A stretch of 64,000 nt of DNA from Paraconiothyrium sp. Pb-2020 (GCA_022419385.1 JAJUBI010000002.1:2604001-2668000), one strand, 5' to 3'; shown: positions 44,405 to 56,601, numbered from the stretch's first letter. The notes: generated from the sequence alone by a model not told the origin. Numbers and translations are program-made.

Positions 44405-46075
44405 ATGATGTCGCTCACGAAGAACGAAATGGATGGTGAGGACCGTCAGGCGACCGTGACGCTGAAGGACGGTGAGCTGCAAACCGATACTACATCTCCA
44501 TCGAGGTCTGAGGAGGCGACTGGACGTTCTGCGCCACCAGAAAAACTACCGCCTGCCAAACTCAAGATCAAGCTACGAAGCGCGCCTATAACATCGACAT
44601 CTGAGGCTCCTGCCCTACGAAGATCTTGTCGCAGCGGTAAGCCAACTACGAAGCACGAGAGTACATCAACCAACAATGAAGCGCCGCGAAAGGCGTTCGT
44701 AGCCAAGGGGGAGAAGAACCTACAGCCCCGACCTTCGGGTTTTCCTCTTGTTTTGGGTGCCTCTCGACCGTCCCCCCAACTGGCGGATGTAAAAACGGGG
44801 CACATAGAGGGAAGCCCTCTTCACGACGCTGAGCATATGGCCTTGACCAACAGGCGGGGTGGTCCTCCCCTTAAAAGCACCTCCGGAAACGTCAACGATC
44901 CCATTGACGTGGATGCGCTACCGTCTCCGCATCCTCCACACAGATTCGCGAATAGGTCTGCCAACTATTACACCCCATTTCCCTTGCAATACAGGCCATC
45001 GAGACAAGGGTTACCACCAACACTTTACACACCAAATGGAGCTGAGATTCTTTCCGGGAAAGTTTCAGGCCACCAAAGCCACGATTATAACAGGCACTAT
45101 GTCAACATGAAAGATGCGCATGCACCACCAGGTTTCGCAATCGGCTGCGCGAATCTTCGTGCAGAGGTTTCTGCGAGCAGCTCACAGTCAAAAAGACCAG
45201 CTCCTGTTCTACACATGCATCCACAATACGTGAGTGAGTATGAGCAGGCGAACGAAGGCATGGTTGGTCAACTGTACGCACAACCCTTGCAGATGCGATA
45301 TCAGAGTTACCCTCACGACTACAGTGTTCATACCGCCTCATACCATACCCCGGTACACGTTCATCCGATAATCCCAGTCTTGAACGAAGAACACCTTCGA
45401 AAGCGTGCAGTACAACTCGTTCTTGATCACTCACGGCCGCATTCACGCAAACGTCGACTTTCCGATGATCCCGACGAGACTTTGAGCTTAGAATATGAAG
45501 ACACAGATGAGCGACCAATGAAAAAAGCCAAGATATCTTCGTTTGCGAAAGGATCTGTGACTCCAACTCAACCGTTGGACGAAGTGATAGTGAGCACTCC
45601 GAGCACTGGTATATCTGAAGATCACATATTCGATCGCAAGTTGCAGCTCGCCGAGTTGATCGAGCACACGAAACTTCTGACCGCAATGCTGATGAGGTAT
45701 CCGAGGTCATCAGACATCAAGGGGATGAGAGAAGACATTGCTATGCTAGCCACAGTGACAGACAAGCGATTGGCAAGCTGGGTGTCTGCGGAGAGTGATT
45801 TCGAGAGGGACACACGACAACGTCTTGCTTCAGCTGCTACGCCTTCGCCGAACATCCGTGGATCGCCGGGTGCTCTCATCGATAGAAGAAAGGAAGATTC
45901 TGTTCAAAGAGCGAAGGAGGAGGAGAGTACGGGGAAGAGACCAGAGGCAGACGTGATTCGAAGATATCTGTCAGTGAACTCGAAGCTTTGGGACAACAAC
46001 AACAACAGCAGGAAAGAGAAGGCAATGGAGGATGGTGCCGTGTCTCTAGCGAGAAGGAGAGTGGGGAGAGCATGA
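44405..46075 (+). CDS. Basic, probably nuclear protein of unknown function
   Basis: Single exon, 556 aa from the ATG at 44405 (a second ATG follows at once). No known domain. Mostly disordered sequence rich in Ser, Pro, Thr, His and Tyr. Basic clusters HSRKRRLSDDPDE and PMKKAKISS resemble nuclear localisation signals. A possibly helical region follows (ELIEHTKLLTAMLMRYP, KGMREDIAMLATVTDKRLAS) and may be the only folded part. A charged C terminus ends in ARRRVGRA. The frame is open for 246 nt upstream (to 44159), but that extension reads like mistranslated leader. It lies 638 bp before the HOS3-like deacetylase on the same strand; a chromatin role would be guesswork. Confidence 0.75.
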   Translation: MMSLTKNEMDGEDRQATVTLKDGELQTDTTSPSRSEEATGRSAPPEKLPPAKLKIKLRSAPITSTSEAPALRRSCRSGKPTTKHESTSTNNEAPRKAFVAKGEKNLQPRPSGFPLVLGASRPSPQLADVKTGHIEGSPLHDAEHMALTNRRGGPPLKSTSGNVNDPIDVDALPSPHPPHRFANRSANYYTPFPLQYRPSRQGLPPTLYTPNGAEILSGKVSGHQSHDYNRHYVNMKDAHAPPGFAIGCANLRAEVSASSSQSKRPAPVLHMHPQYVSEYEQANEGMVGQLYAQPLQMRYQSYPHDYSVHTASYHTPVHVHPIIPVLNEEHLRKRAVQLVLDHSRPHSRKRRLSDDPDETLSLEYEDTDERPMKKAKISSFAKGSVTPTQPLDEVIVSTPSTGISEDHIFDRKLQLAELIEHTKLLTAMLMRYPRSSDIKGMREDIAMLATVTDKRLASWVSAESDFERDTRQRLASAATPSPNIRGSPGALIDRRKEDSVQRAKEEESTGKRPEADVIRRYLSVNSKLWDNNNNSRKEKAMEDGAVSLARRRVGRA

Positions 46076-46713
46076 AAGACCCAATCTTTGTGACGGGAAA
46101 AGGTGCACCAACTACACAGGATGCAGCCTTGCGTCCCGTGATGGCATAGAAAAGGAAAAACAGAACAGCAGTTGGACTCCTGAAAATGCGATGTGCTCGG
46201 CATGTACGATAATGGGTGAGTGTGTAAATGTGGTAGGCGTCACCGATTGAAACGATAAAACAAGGCGACGAACGGTAAATGCGCATGAACCTAGGAGCCC
46301 TCCTAGGGCATCACGAGGAACCTCCCATGTTGAGTGTCAGCAGTTCTTAGTCCACTTCTGTCTCGAAGAGGTAGTTCCTGCGGGCGCAAAAATCCATAGA
46401 AGTGCAGCTGAATGCTTCGCTCAGGACGTGCTAGGTGTTGGCCTGGTCAATATGACGGAATAAACTCACACGCGTGATGCAGCTACACAGTCCTGGTTGG
46501 GACGGACCCTCGTAGCCACTGAGTCGTCCCAAATGCGGGTGGATCAGCCCTATATCATCGGCGATGCCAGGAACCTTAAGCGAGCCGCGTCCTGTTTTGG
46601 GGTGACGCGGGCAACTTTCTCGCCGTCATTGCGCCTTCAAACCCCAAACCCCTAGAGGTTGATACTCTACAAACGGCTTGTCGCGTTCCAGGACGCGGAC
46701 GCAGCTTCCCATC
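46076..46713. other. Intergenic, nuclear orphan 3' flank and deacetylase promoter
   Basis: 638 bp. Contains one perfect inverted repeat listed separately; no gene seen. Confidence 0.5.
46290..46307. repeat. Perfect 8-bp inverted repeat with 2-bp spacer
   Basis: CCTAGGAG, a CC spacer, then CTCCTAGG. It could form a small stem-loop in the 3' flank of the upstream gene or be a dyad protein-binding site in front of the deacetylase gene, but function is not shown. Confidence 0.6.
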
Positions 46714-49700
46714 ATGGAAAACCTCCACGACCGGGCAGTGAGCCCAGCCAGTTCACCGCGTTATCGCGCGTCAACAAACAACGCCGACGCGACGCTGCTT
46801 TCACAGTCGCTCAAGCGCATGTCGCTGCACTCGACGGCGGCCAACGTACCCCTACCTCAGAGCCCCTTCGTGGCCACACCAAAAAGACCCTCACCGCCGA
46901 GTCGACCGTCCAGCGTTATGAGCCAGCGCCGGTCAGAATCGCCCGCGCTGGGCAGGTGTGTTACCCTGGCATGCATGCATTTGTACAAGCCGACTGAACT
47001 GACGAGGCCTAGGAGAACGTCGACCCTCTCCCTACGGAACGGTGCCGCCTCCAGTCCCGCTCTGCCAAACTCTCGCCGCGGTTCGTTCGCCCCGAACCCA
47101 AACGTGCCTCCGTCCCCGCTTGCCCAGACTGAACATAAACCGCCACCCCGCGCGTGCGATGTTGCTGAAGAATGCTTCAAGAAAGAGTTGGCACGACATG
47201 AAGATATGCCAGGTGCCGAAAATCCAGGCACCATTGTGATTATACATGACCAATGTTACGGCCACCGTTACGCGCGCCCTAAAACCACCAAAGGAACCCT
47301 TGCCACGATTATGGAAAGGCCGGAACGCATTCTGGCAAGTGTGCGCGGCATAGCGACCGCCTATGTACGTCTGGGAGAGCGACATATGGAGGGCAGTAAC
47401 CCTTTGCGCCCCGATCAGAATGCGCCGGAACGAATACCCTTCAAGATACGCAAGACATCGCGGATGGTTGGGCTGGAGTCGCAAGTCGTGACGAACGTAC
47501 ACGGAACAAAGTGGATGGAAGAGTTGAAGAAGTTGTGCGAAAACGCTGGTCAGAAGCTGGCATCAACAGGGAAAGAGCTTGCGCGGGACCCGCCCACAAT
47601 GCCAGGGCAACCACCGAAGGACGCCTTCCACCCCATGGATCTTTACCTTTCCTCGGAGTCGCTGAACGCATTACAAGGGGCGCTAGGTGGTGTGTTGGAC
47701 GCTGTGGATGCGGTTTTCCAGGGATCTAACTTGGACAACGGCGTATCGCGCGCTTTCGTCTGCATTCGCCCACCTGGTCACCATTGTTCCGCTGAGTGGC
47801 CCTCGGGGTTTTGTTGGCTAAACAATGTACACATCGGGATCGAGCACGCCATGATGAGCTACGGGCTGACGCATGCGGCCATCATCGATTTCGACCTTCA
47901 TCACGGAGACGGCTCGCAAGACATAACATGGGATCGAAACAAGAAGGTTCAGGGGATGCACAAGAACGCGGCCAACTGGAAGAAGACTTCGATCGGCTAT
48001 TTCAGCTTACACGACATCAACTCGTTTCCTTGCGAGGATGGAGACGACAGCAAGGTGCAGGCGGCGAGTCTTTGTATAGACAATGCTCACGGACAATCTA
48101 TCTGGAACATACACCTAGAGACATGGTCCACGGTAGAAGAGTTTTGGCAGCTATACGAAAAGAAGTACTTGTTACTGCTAGAGAAGGCGCGGAAGTACCT
48201 GGTACACCACACCGAGCGTTTACGCAATTCTCCGAACCATCCTGCGCCGAAAGCTGCCATTTTCTTGTCTGCTGGCTTTGATGCGAGCGAACACGAAACT
48301 GGAGGCATGCAACGACATGCAGTTAATGTTCCTACCGAATTCTACGCTCGGTTCACACGGGACGTGGTTCGCCTCGCAGAAGAGTTGGACACCGGTGTAG
48401 ATGGGCGTATCATCTCTGTACTGGAGGGTGGCTATAGTGATCGTGCGCTATCAAGTGGGGTCCTGAGCCACCTTAGTGGGCTTTGCGACGGCCAGGTGTT
48501 CGCCGATGCTCCTATTCGTAGCATCGCCCTGAACATGCACCAGCGGATGAGTGGGCCAGGTGAGCATGAAGATGTGCTCATGAGTTACGCGGAGCCGGAA
48601 TTGACTCCGCTCACTTACGACCCTCTTTGGTGGCACGAAACGTGCCTTTCGGAGCTCGAAAATCTGGTGACGGCACCTCCACATGTCATGCCAAAGAAGA
48701 CGCGAACGGGGCCTGCGGCTCACTTCTCATCACCAACGCAGTCATTCACTGCTAAGGTTGTGGATCCATCCAAGCTGCAGCGTAGCTTGTCAGGAAGATA
48801 CACACCCTCGCGCTCAGCGTCTCCAGGTAAGTCGCCCTCAATAGATCAGTATGTGCAACACCTGAAGCGAACACTGACGATCAGTAGCTCCGCCACCACC
48901 TCCACCTGAGGTTGACTGGGCCACCGCAGCCCATGCTCTGAGTAAGCTGCTCATACCTGCGGACAGACAGACCAGAAGTTTTAAAATAGAGGAGCTGTCT
49001 GAGCCGAAGGTCAAGAAAGAGAAACCCGCACCTGTCTTGACTGCTGTTCATGTAGATCCCTCAGGTCGTCAGCTGCGTGGAAGGAAGCCCGTCACACCGT
49101 ACGCCGACAACGGATCGGATGATGAGTCTATCCATGCCGCATCAAGAGCAAGCCGCCGCCAGACAATCGCCGATTTTCCTCTGACGAGCATCGAGCCCGA
49201 ATCCAAGCAACGCATCGTCCATCGGCGTATGAGCGTTGCCTCCAGCGTTGGCTCGACTACGGAGAGCCGAAGTGAGAGCCGCAGTGCTAGCCGCGCTTCC
49301 AGTGTTCTTCCCAACAGACGTAGCGCCATTCCTGCCCCGAGCACCGCTGGTGTACCGGTAAAGAAGGCCAGGGCTTCGAACACGGTAGCAGCGGCTCGAA
49401 TCCCTAAAAGCCGGCCTCCTGTCTCTCGTGCACCGTCTGGTTACCTGAACAACAAGGCTGCTTTGAGTGAAAAGGAGAAGGAGAATGAAATTGACCAGCT
49501 CACCTCTCGGGTTCAGCGCGTCAAATTGAACATGCCCTCAAAGGAGCAGTATGATGCGAAGGAGAAGGTCAAAGAAGCAGAAAAGAAAGCAAAGACGACG
49601 CGAAAAGCACCTGCTTCAAAGACTACGAAGCAGGCTGTGAAGAAGGGACCAGGCCGACCACCCAAGGTCACCAAACACACGTCTGACGTGGACGCAGTTG

Positions 49701-50347
49701 ATACTCCCGTTGCTGTTCCCGTTGCTGTACAGCAAGCAGCAAAGGTCGAAGCGGGAGCTACCACGGCCCCAGAGCTGCCACAGGCAATTGCTCGAGGGGG
49801 AACCTTTGCTGTTACCGAGCAACCGGATGCGGTGGATGTCCGGGAGGAGGTTTCCATTAAGTCTCCTCGTCAATCCAGTGGCGTGCTTGATCCCCCGACT
49901 GAGCTCATGGAGATGAGCATAACCCCGGAGCAATTGCCTGTCCCGCCCTTTATGGAAACAGAACTCATTCCTCTGACCACTTCATTGCCGCGTCCAGACA
50001 CGCCCCCGCCTCCTCCACCATCGAACATGCCCCAGTTCGTCAACTACAGCACACAAACTTTTGGGGCGGCTCAGCCGCTCTCAGAGACGCACAGCCAGGC
50101 CGCTATACAGTGGCTTCCTCCAAACACTACCGCGCCTGTTCCAGCATCTGGTAATGTGCCTGCAGTGACGAACCCGACGCGTGCAGGGTCCCCGACAGGC
50201 ACGCGACAAAAGCTCCCCGTGTTTACTGCGAGCGGACCAATCCCGTTCGCACCGTCGTATATGAATGGTACTGTACCTGTGCCCAAACCTGAACCGAAGG
50301 GCCAGCCGAAGGATTTATGGGAGGTGCCTGAGACGCCTGCGCGCTGA
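46714..50347 (+). CDS. hos3: HOS3-like class II histone deacetylase with long C-terminal extension
   Basis: Three exons, 46714-46955, 47013-48826 and 48885-50347; 1172 aa. Removes acetyl groups from lysines, using Zn. Seen: Ser/Pro-rich leader; HDAC domain at about 130-560 with RPPGHHCSAEWPSGFCWLNN (His pair), IIDFDLHHGDGSQDI (metal Asp and His), FLSAGFDASEHE (metal Asp) and LEGGYSDRA; then PEVDWATAAHALSKLLIP, the conserved post-catalytic box of fungal HOS3; and a long disordered basic tail with KGPGRPPKV, an AT-hook-like element. The catalytic set is intact. Intron 1 (57 nt) is a multiple of three without a stop, so retention would insert 19 residues in the leader. Intron 2 has tandem CAG/TAG acceptors, giving or omitting one Val. 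Start: ATG 46714. Confidence 0.93.
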
Positions 50348-51084
50348 TATTGTGTATCCTTGTCGGTCCAATATCTACATCCGCTTGGATCAACATTGCG
50401 TTGTGGATCAAGGCACTTTAAAGCCGGTTGCTTGGTTTGGTGCGATAGAAGGTGTTTCTCAAGGTCCTTCACTTAAAGTGGACAGATCTCTGGAGTTGAT
50501 AATTTTAGTCTTTTGTGATACCCGCCTACTAGGCTTCTTGGGGGAAGGGGACGGATTTTCGGAGTTACTCTGTATCGGAACGAATTGGATCTTGTCTCTT
50601 GTGTCTGTCTGCCCTCATATACCTGGCTTCTTTTGACGTACGCATCCCCCATCTCCGTCGAGCTATCGCCCAGCATCTGCTACAAGGCTAGAGTACACAT
50701 TTCAATTGTTGCAAAAGTCCGTATTGTAGTAAAATAATCCAGCGTAGTCACAACGAGTACAGTGGAGTGAAGGATACGAGGTCTTTCTACTTTTCACAGA
50801 GTGAACCATGTCTTCATGGAAACGACAATGTTGGTCAGGTATGTGTTGTGTCCCAAGTGCTATCAGAGCTTGTGATACAGGGATATGCGGATGCTTTCTG
50901 GTGGTAACGTTGTGAAGCCTTATCTCAGGCGTTGATCCCACGATTGAGCCGGTTCCGGCTAGCGTTTCAGCCAACGCTCCACTAGGAGTCATCAGACCCT
51001 GGCCCCTAGCCCCCAGCCTCACCAGTATCTAATAGTCCTCGTCCCGTTGCTTTGCTTCCTTCTTCATCATTATCATCATCGAAC
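50348..51084. other. Intergenic, deacetylase 3' flank and aminopeptidase promoter
   Basis: 737 bp, nothing recognised. The end is pyrimidine-rich with TCATCATTATCATCATC directly before the aminopeptidase ATG, as common in fungal 5' leaders. Confidence 0.5.
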
Positions 51085-52722
51085 ATGCGAGCATCCATCT
51101 CAACATTGAGTGTTCTCGCTGCGGGCGCGTCGGCGCTCCAGATTCCTCTGTTTCCTTCGGAGAAGCAAGCGCCCATCGAGCCTGCTGGTGACGATGACTA
51201 CCACGGAGAGAAGCCGCTGGTCAACTCTTCAGCACTGCAGGACCTCATTAGCGGCGACAAACTATTCGCACGTGCGAAGAAATTGTATGAGATTGCAAAG
51301 TTGGGTGAGGATGAGTACAATCATCCTACGCGAGTGATTGGCAGCGCCGGTATGCATGCCCCGCGTGACCCGTTGTGATGCTTGCCTGATCACGGTTTAG
51401 GTCATGATGGTACCCTTTCGTACATCTACGAGACCATTCTCGCTCTAGGCCACTACTATGACATCTCGAATCAGTCATTCCCTGCTGTCTCTGGAAATGT
51501 CTTTGAGTCCCGCCTTGTTCTGGGCGATGAGGTGCCGAAGTCTGCATCGCCGTTTAGCCTTACGCCGCCTACGAAGAATAGGCAACCTGTGCACGGCACT
51601 GTGGTTTACGTCGACAATGAGGGCTGTGAACTCGGCGATTTTCCGGCTTCCGTTGAGAACAATATCGCTTTCGTTAAACGCGGTACATGCCCATTTGGGA
51701 CCAAGTCGGAGCACGCAGGCGTCAGGGGTGCAGCCGCTGTGGTTGTCTACGATCTAGGAAGCAAAGACGGTATTGGCGGGACACTCGGTACACCATCACC
51801 TAACCACGTTGCTACATTTGGTATCGGTGGCGAGGACGCGAAGCCAATCCTGACGAAGCTCAAGAACAAAGAGTACGTCGATGCGATTGCGTATATTGAC
51901 GCTGAGGTCAAGGAAATCGCAACAACCAACATCATTGCGCAGACTACATTCGGTGACCAGGACAATTGTGTCATGCTTGGAGCGCATAGCGACAGTGTTG
52001 CTGAAGGTCCTGGGATAAACGACGACGGCTCTGGCACTCTCAGCCTGTTAGAAGTTGCGAGCCAGCTTACCAAATTCAACGTATCGAACTGCGTCCGCTT
52101 CGGCTGGTGGGCAGGCGAAGAGGAAGGTCTTCTCGGTTCAGACTACTACGTCGCCACGCTACCAAAGGAGGAAAATCAGAAGATCCGCCTTTTCATGGAC
52201 TACGACATGATGGCCAGCCCGAACTTCGCCTACCAAATTTACAACGCGACTAACGCGGCAAACCCAGACGGATCTGAAGAGCTGAGGGACCTGTACATTG
52301 ACTGGTACAAGAAGCAGGGGCTCAACTACACGTTCATTCCGTTCGATGGTCGCAGCGACTATGATGGGTTCATTCGACACGGTATCCCTGGTGGAGGTAT
52401 TGCGACTGGTGCTGAGGGCGTCAAGACGAAGGAAGAGGCGGAGCAATTCGGAGGGAGCCCGGGTGATTGGTATGACCCGTGCTATCATCAGCTTTGTGAC
52501 GATTTAAGCAACGTCAATGTCACTGCTTGGGTTGTGAACACCAAGGTACGTTTGCCGTGCCACGGCAGCTCTTGCAATAATGCTAACAAGGAACAGCTCA
52601 TCGCCCACTCTGTGGCTACGTATGCGCGCTCGCTCAAGGGCTTCCCCAAGCGCAGGGAGTCTGTCGCGGCGAACGAATACGCCGAGGGTGTCAAGTATCA
52701 CGGATCGAAGCAGTTCATTTGA
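51085..52722 (+). CDS. Secreted or vacuolar M28 aminopeptidase with PA domain (aminopeptidase Y / LAP2 type)
   Basis: Three exons, 51085-51349, 51401-52545 and 52597-52722; 511 aa. Removes N-terminal residues from peptides with two Zn ions. Seen: signal peptide (MRASISTLSVLAAGASA), a short propeptide, a PA domain at about 150-240 (FVKRGTCPFGTKSEHAGV), and the M28 core: GAHSDSVAEGPGINDDGSG (first His and bridging Asp), WWAGEEEGLLGS (catalytic and metal Glu), FMDYDMM (metal Asp) and a late YHQLCDD (last His). All expected ligands are present. Several NxT/NxS sites fit secretion. The second intron (52546-52596, 51 nt, GCTAAC branch) has no stop and a length of 3n. Start: ATG 51085; the frame opens 33 nt upstream at 51052, but the signal peptide starts here. 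Confidence 0.93.
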
Positions 52723-53410
52723 TGTTCCCAGGTCCGCTGTATAAGACGTAATTTTCGTTGTTGATAAGCGTACAAGGCTCTGTTGGGACGGAGAAAGAGA
52801 GGCTTGCATTGCATATGAGTTGTACAGTACCAAACCCGCCCCAAAGCTTCAATGTTCAATATGATGACCTACCCCATCCGCAATTGCCACGCTTATGCTA
52901 CGAGGCCGTGCCCGCGCCCAGCACGCACGTGACCTTTCCATCTATCTGAGGCCACCAGCCCCAGGTCCGGCCAATGACCAGCGTGCCTGTCCCGCTGATC
53001 TCACCAGTGACGACATGCGGCGGTGCATCAGCCCCAGACTGCAACGATGATCGCCGCCCAACCCTTTGGCTTCCCTGCATCCAGCATCATCGCACCGCCG
53101 CCGGGGCGAATCGACGCTGCTCGCCTGTCGCACGAGGCATAGTAAGCCTCTCAAATGGGGCAATGACATGCTTCGCCGATAAGTTGTGCGACATTGCGAA
53201 AGGCATACGATGCACCGGGGGCCTGAAGTAGGATTTATTGATTTGCTGCGACCAGCCACCAACAGCCAACATACTTATCTAGCGCTTCCTCCGCACCAAA
53301 AACTGCCATTACCAGCTTACAGTCCACCGCGCCGACATACTGGCGACAGATAGCTCTAGTCATATCACGCCTGCCATCACTCCACCTCCACAATACTCCA
53401 TTGTATCGTC
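52723..53410. other. Intergenic, small secreted-protein promoter
   Basis: 688 bp. Short open frames on both strands reflect GC-rich sequence near 52900-53200. No domain. Confidence 0.5.
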
Positions 53411-53860
53411 ATGCTTCTCTCAAGAACCCTCGCCTTCGCGAGTCTTGCTTCAGCTCTCCCAACGAGTCTCGTGGATAGAGCTGGTGGCCCTGCAATAAAA
53501 CCTATACCAGATACCTGCACGCTCAGCGACCCATACGAGCAAACTACCTCACCACCATCTAACTTCCTTCCATCTGCGTCCGCAAAATCCGTCGAGCTCT
53601 ACGCTGCATACTACCCATCACCCTCTTCTAATACCACACAACTGGCGCAACAATGTCTCCAGCAGTGCTACGGATACGGCACTTCGTCGGAATGTAAAGG
53701 CGCTTTCTGGGCAGAGAATGTTCCGGTGCCTGCTGGAGGCGCGGCCGGCCAACTGGAGACAGCCTGTGTCTTCTATACGAGGGCGTTGACGGAGGCGGAT
53801 TTGGAAGAAGCACCCGACGGACAGGGAACGAGTGCCTATGCGCGAAATATTGCATGCTAA
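53411..53860 (+). CDS. Small secreted six-cysteine protein (effector-like by features)
   Basis: Single exon, 149 aa. Seen: signal peptide (MLLSRTLAFASLASALP), then a probable short propeptide, and a mature part with six Cys, the last at the C-terminal residue (NIAC). The cysteines would allow three disulfides. One NTT sequon. No recognised family; the QQCLQQCYGYGTSSECKGA-like spacing hints at a WSC or PAN-like miniature fold, but similarity is too weak to claim. Small size, secretion and even Cys number are the usual features of apoplastic effectors, yet many housekeeping secreted proteins share them. It lies next to the aminopeptidase gene on the same strand and borders a gene-poor block. 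Confidence 0.75.
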   Translation: MLLSRTLAFASLASALPTSLVDRAGGPAIKPIPDTCTLSDPYEQTTSPPSNFLPSASAKSVELYAAYYPSPSSNTTQLAQQCLQQCYGYGTSSECKGAFWAENVPVPAGGAAGQLETACVFYTRALTEADLEEAPDGQGTSAYARNIAC

Positions 53861-56601
53861 GAAAGCATTGGAAATTGGGTCCCAACGTCAAGAGATTCAC
53901 GTCAGAGGTTGTCGCGTTGATGGAGAAAAGAAAAGCCTGGGGAGACGACGACACGCAGTGCGCACGAGGGCATTCTTCGGAATAGATGGTTGAGTGTGAC
54001 AGGGTCGCGGCGCGGAGGGATAATGTACAATGGAGATGATATGGGAACGGCTTCGACAATGTCGAGTCACCAGTAATGACTACTCGAACGATTAGTGTCT
54101 ATTCTTGAAGAAAATCTACAGCTTCATATTACCTCGCTCTTCGTTTTAGTGTTCCTCTCCACCAGGCTGTTGCTCGGTTTCACTGCGGGAATCATCGGTC
54201 ACGCTGCCAATATTATCGATAGTGTGTGCCTTGACAGCGTACAGGGAATATCAGTAGACGTCCTTGGGCAGGCGGTCGTCAACGTTTTCAATCTCACGGC
54301 CCCAAATTCGCAAAATTACAGGACTCACTCTGCCACACATCGAATCTCCGTTGGGCATATCAGCCCCCACCGTCTTTCCGATCTGATATAGGTCCTCCAG
54401 AAACATACATACGCACGTGTAGCATGACGCAACACGCACCGACCGTCCATCGTCCTCCCAACACCTCAATTTCCCGAGGAGGCGGCGCGTCATGAGCGTA
54501 GACTATTTTTGCGATGCGGCTCTGCGTTAAGGTGCTGATACCTATGCTATGTACCACAGAGGACAAAGCGTCGGTCTTCTCCACACGCACCGGTTGCCCG
54601 GATGCAGGTCCACGTTGGAAGCCCGTGGTCGCATCTACAACTGCAAGCGCCAGACTTGTGGCTGCGGAAGTTGCAGTTGCAGTTGCAGTGAACATTCATA
54701 CGTCCACTGCAACGTCTCAAAATAACAAGCTGAGGTGCTATGCACACCGCGAGGCTTCGCACGCTCCTCCATTACTACATTGTCCAATCCATTACATGCA
54801 CATGCAATATTTGCATTTGTGTGAACTCACGGTTCAGCTGCCGCATTAGGGGCTTCAACGTTGGGGGCTATTTTTAGCCAACGTCCACCGTCAATCGGAG
54901 GTGGTCAGTGCGTAAGCCCCGAAGCAAAGGACAGCTCAAGCTTCTGCTTGAGCCTCCACTATTACGAACATGTGCTAGCTCACTTCAGCTTGCCTAAACT
55001 GTCTTGGGATGGACAATTCGTGTCGGCATTGAGATCAGGAACGGGTCGACGTTGCTTTTGCATGGGGCTCCACTTATGGTATGCTTCGGCCAATTGAGAC
55101 ATCAGGGGCCAGCCACCTGTCGTGAGGTGCGATGGGATTTAAATCAAACGAACGATTCGGAGTGTGGACATCTGGTAAGGCAGTGAGAAGTGCCTCAGTG
55201 GTAAGCCGACATCTTCCACGCGCCTTCCATGCGCCTTCTCTGCATGCTCGCAATCACAGCCTCATCTCTCGCAGCATCCCTCCGCTACTTAAACTTGCCC
55301 AGTTCGGCCATTACCTGAGACATTCCTCGTGTACGCGCTATTCCAGCCTACCACTGAAACCTCACGCTCTTGACCCCCACGTGTCTTACAGTATCTCACG
55401 ACGAAGCGCTCGGGCTCTATCGTGGTGCTAGCCTCCTAGACGCATGTGCGAGCCCCTTCCGACAGCTATACCAATAGATAGCCATGTTAACGGATGACAT
55501 CGCCGGAACAGTAGCGACCAGGGGCTAAACTTCACGTGCCCTGGTAGCTTCGGTGCGGCACGGTGCAGGCGTAAGCGGTGGATGTACTGTATCAGGAACA
55601 AAAAGGCGCCGGATCTGGGGCTTGCAGGGTACATTTCCAAGCGTGGACAAGACGGGTGTAGCCGACCCCATCGTGGGACCGGTGTTCGGTGTACTGTGTC
55701 ACTCTACTGACCACTACGTACATGGCGTCAGTCCTAAGGCGTCTAGTATCTCGCCCATTCAGGGCGTGATGAGCGTGTCCTTTCACTTCACTGACGCACG
55801 TCAATTTACCGACAAAGTGGGCTCTACCTGATAATTAGCTACAAATAGCAGCGGATACTATGCTGCTACAATGGATCGTCGCAATCAGATAGCTCCTGAC
55901 AGGGTACACAGCAGGCAAAGTTCCAGATGCAGTTGGTGTCTTCCACTCGCCTGCACAAAAACAGCAACTAACAGCCACGCAAATCGAAGTGTTCGTATCG
56001 CTCGATGATCCTACTCCGATCAATGCCCGGAAAACTGACCAGAAACAAGGGTCAGCCACAGTGCCAGCTCGCAGTATGCGACGATGGCTTGGGGGCTCTG
56101 ACACCCTAGGGCCATATGGCAGGTAGTCTCATTGGATCGCCGTCGCCGCCGCTGATGCCATCCCGGAAGGCTAGAAGGCCCCCTTGCAGGCGTTGGGAAG
56201 AGTGCTCAAGGTACCGGGCTGGCTTCAACGGTCTGTGCGTGAGAACCGGTCTGAGCTGATAGGCATCAGCTGGGCTGGACTCGGCTAGCAAACGAATTCT
56301 TATTCCCGGCGCAGTTGTAAATTTACAGGCAAATGCATGAGTGTGTTTACAGTTGTGAGTTCGCAAATCTAGTTTCGTGGGTCGTCGTAGCTAAGTTGAA
56401 CGGCCGAGTTCCTCCCAGCGGTCATTCGAGCCGTCGTCGCTCGAAAGGATCAATGTCTCAGCTTCCCACATACCCTTTCCACGCTGAATAAGAATAATCA
56501 TAAAAGATGAGGATACGAACATAGTCGAGACTCCGTAACGCCTACAGCGCCAGGCTAAAATGTAGATAATAGATAAGCAATCCAGACATGTGCAACACAA
56601 C
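53861..56601. other. Gene-poor block, nothing supported
   Basis: About 2.7 kb with only scattered short frames. A (GTTGCA)3 simple repeat lies near 54670-54687. No transposase, reverse transcriptase, terminal repeat or tRNA was recognised by reading; the base composition is not obviously AT-skewed as expected of heavily RIP-mutated elements. Confidence 0.45.
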
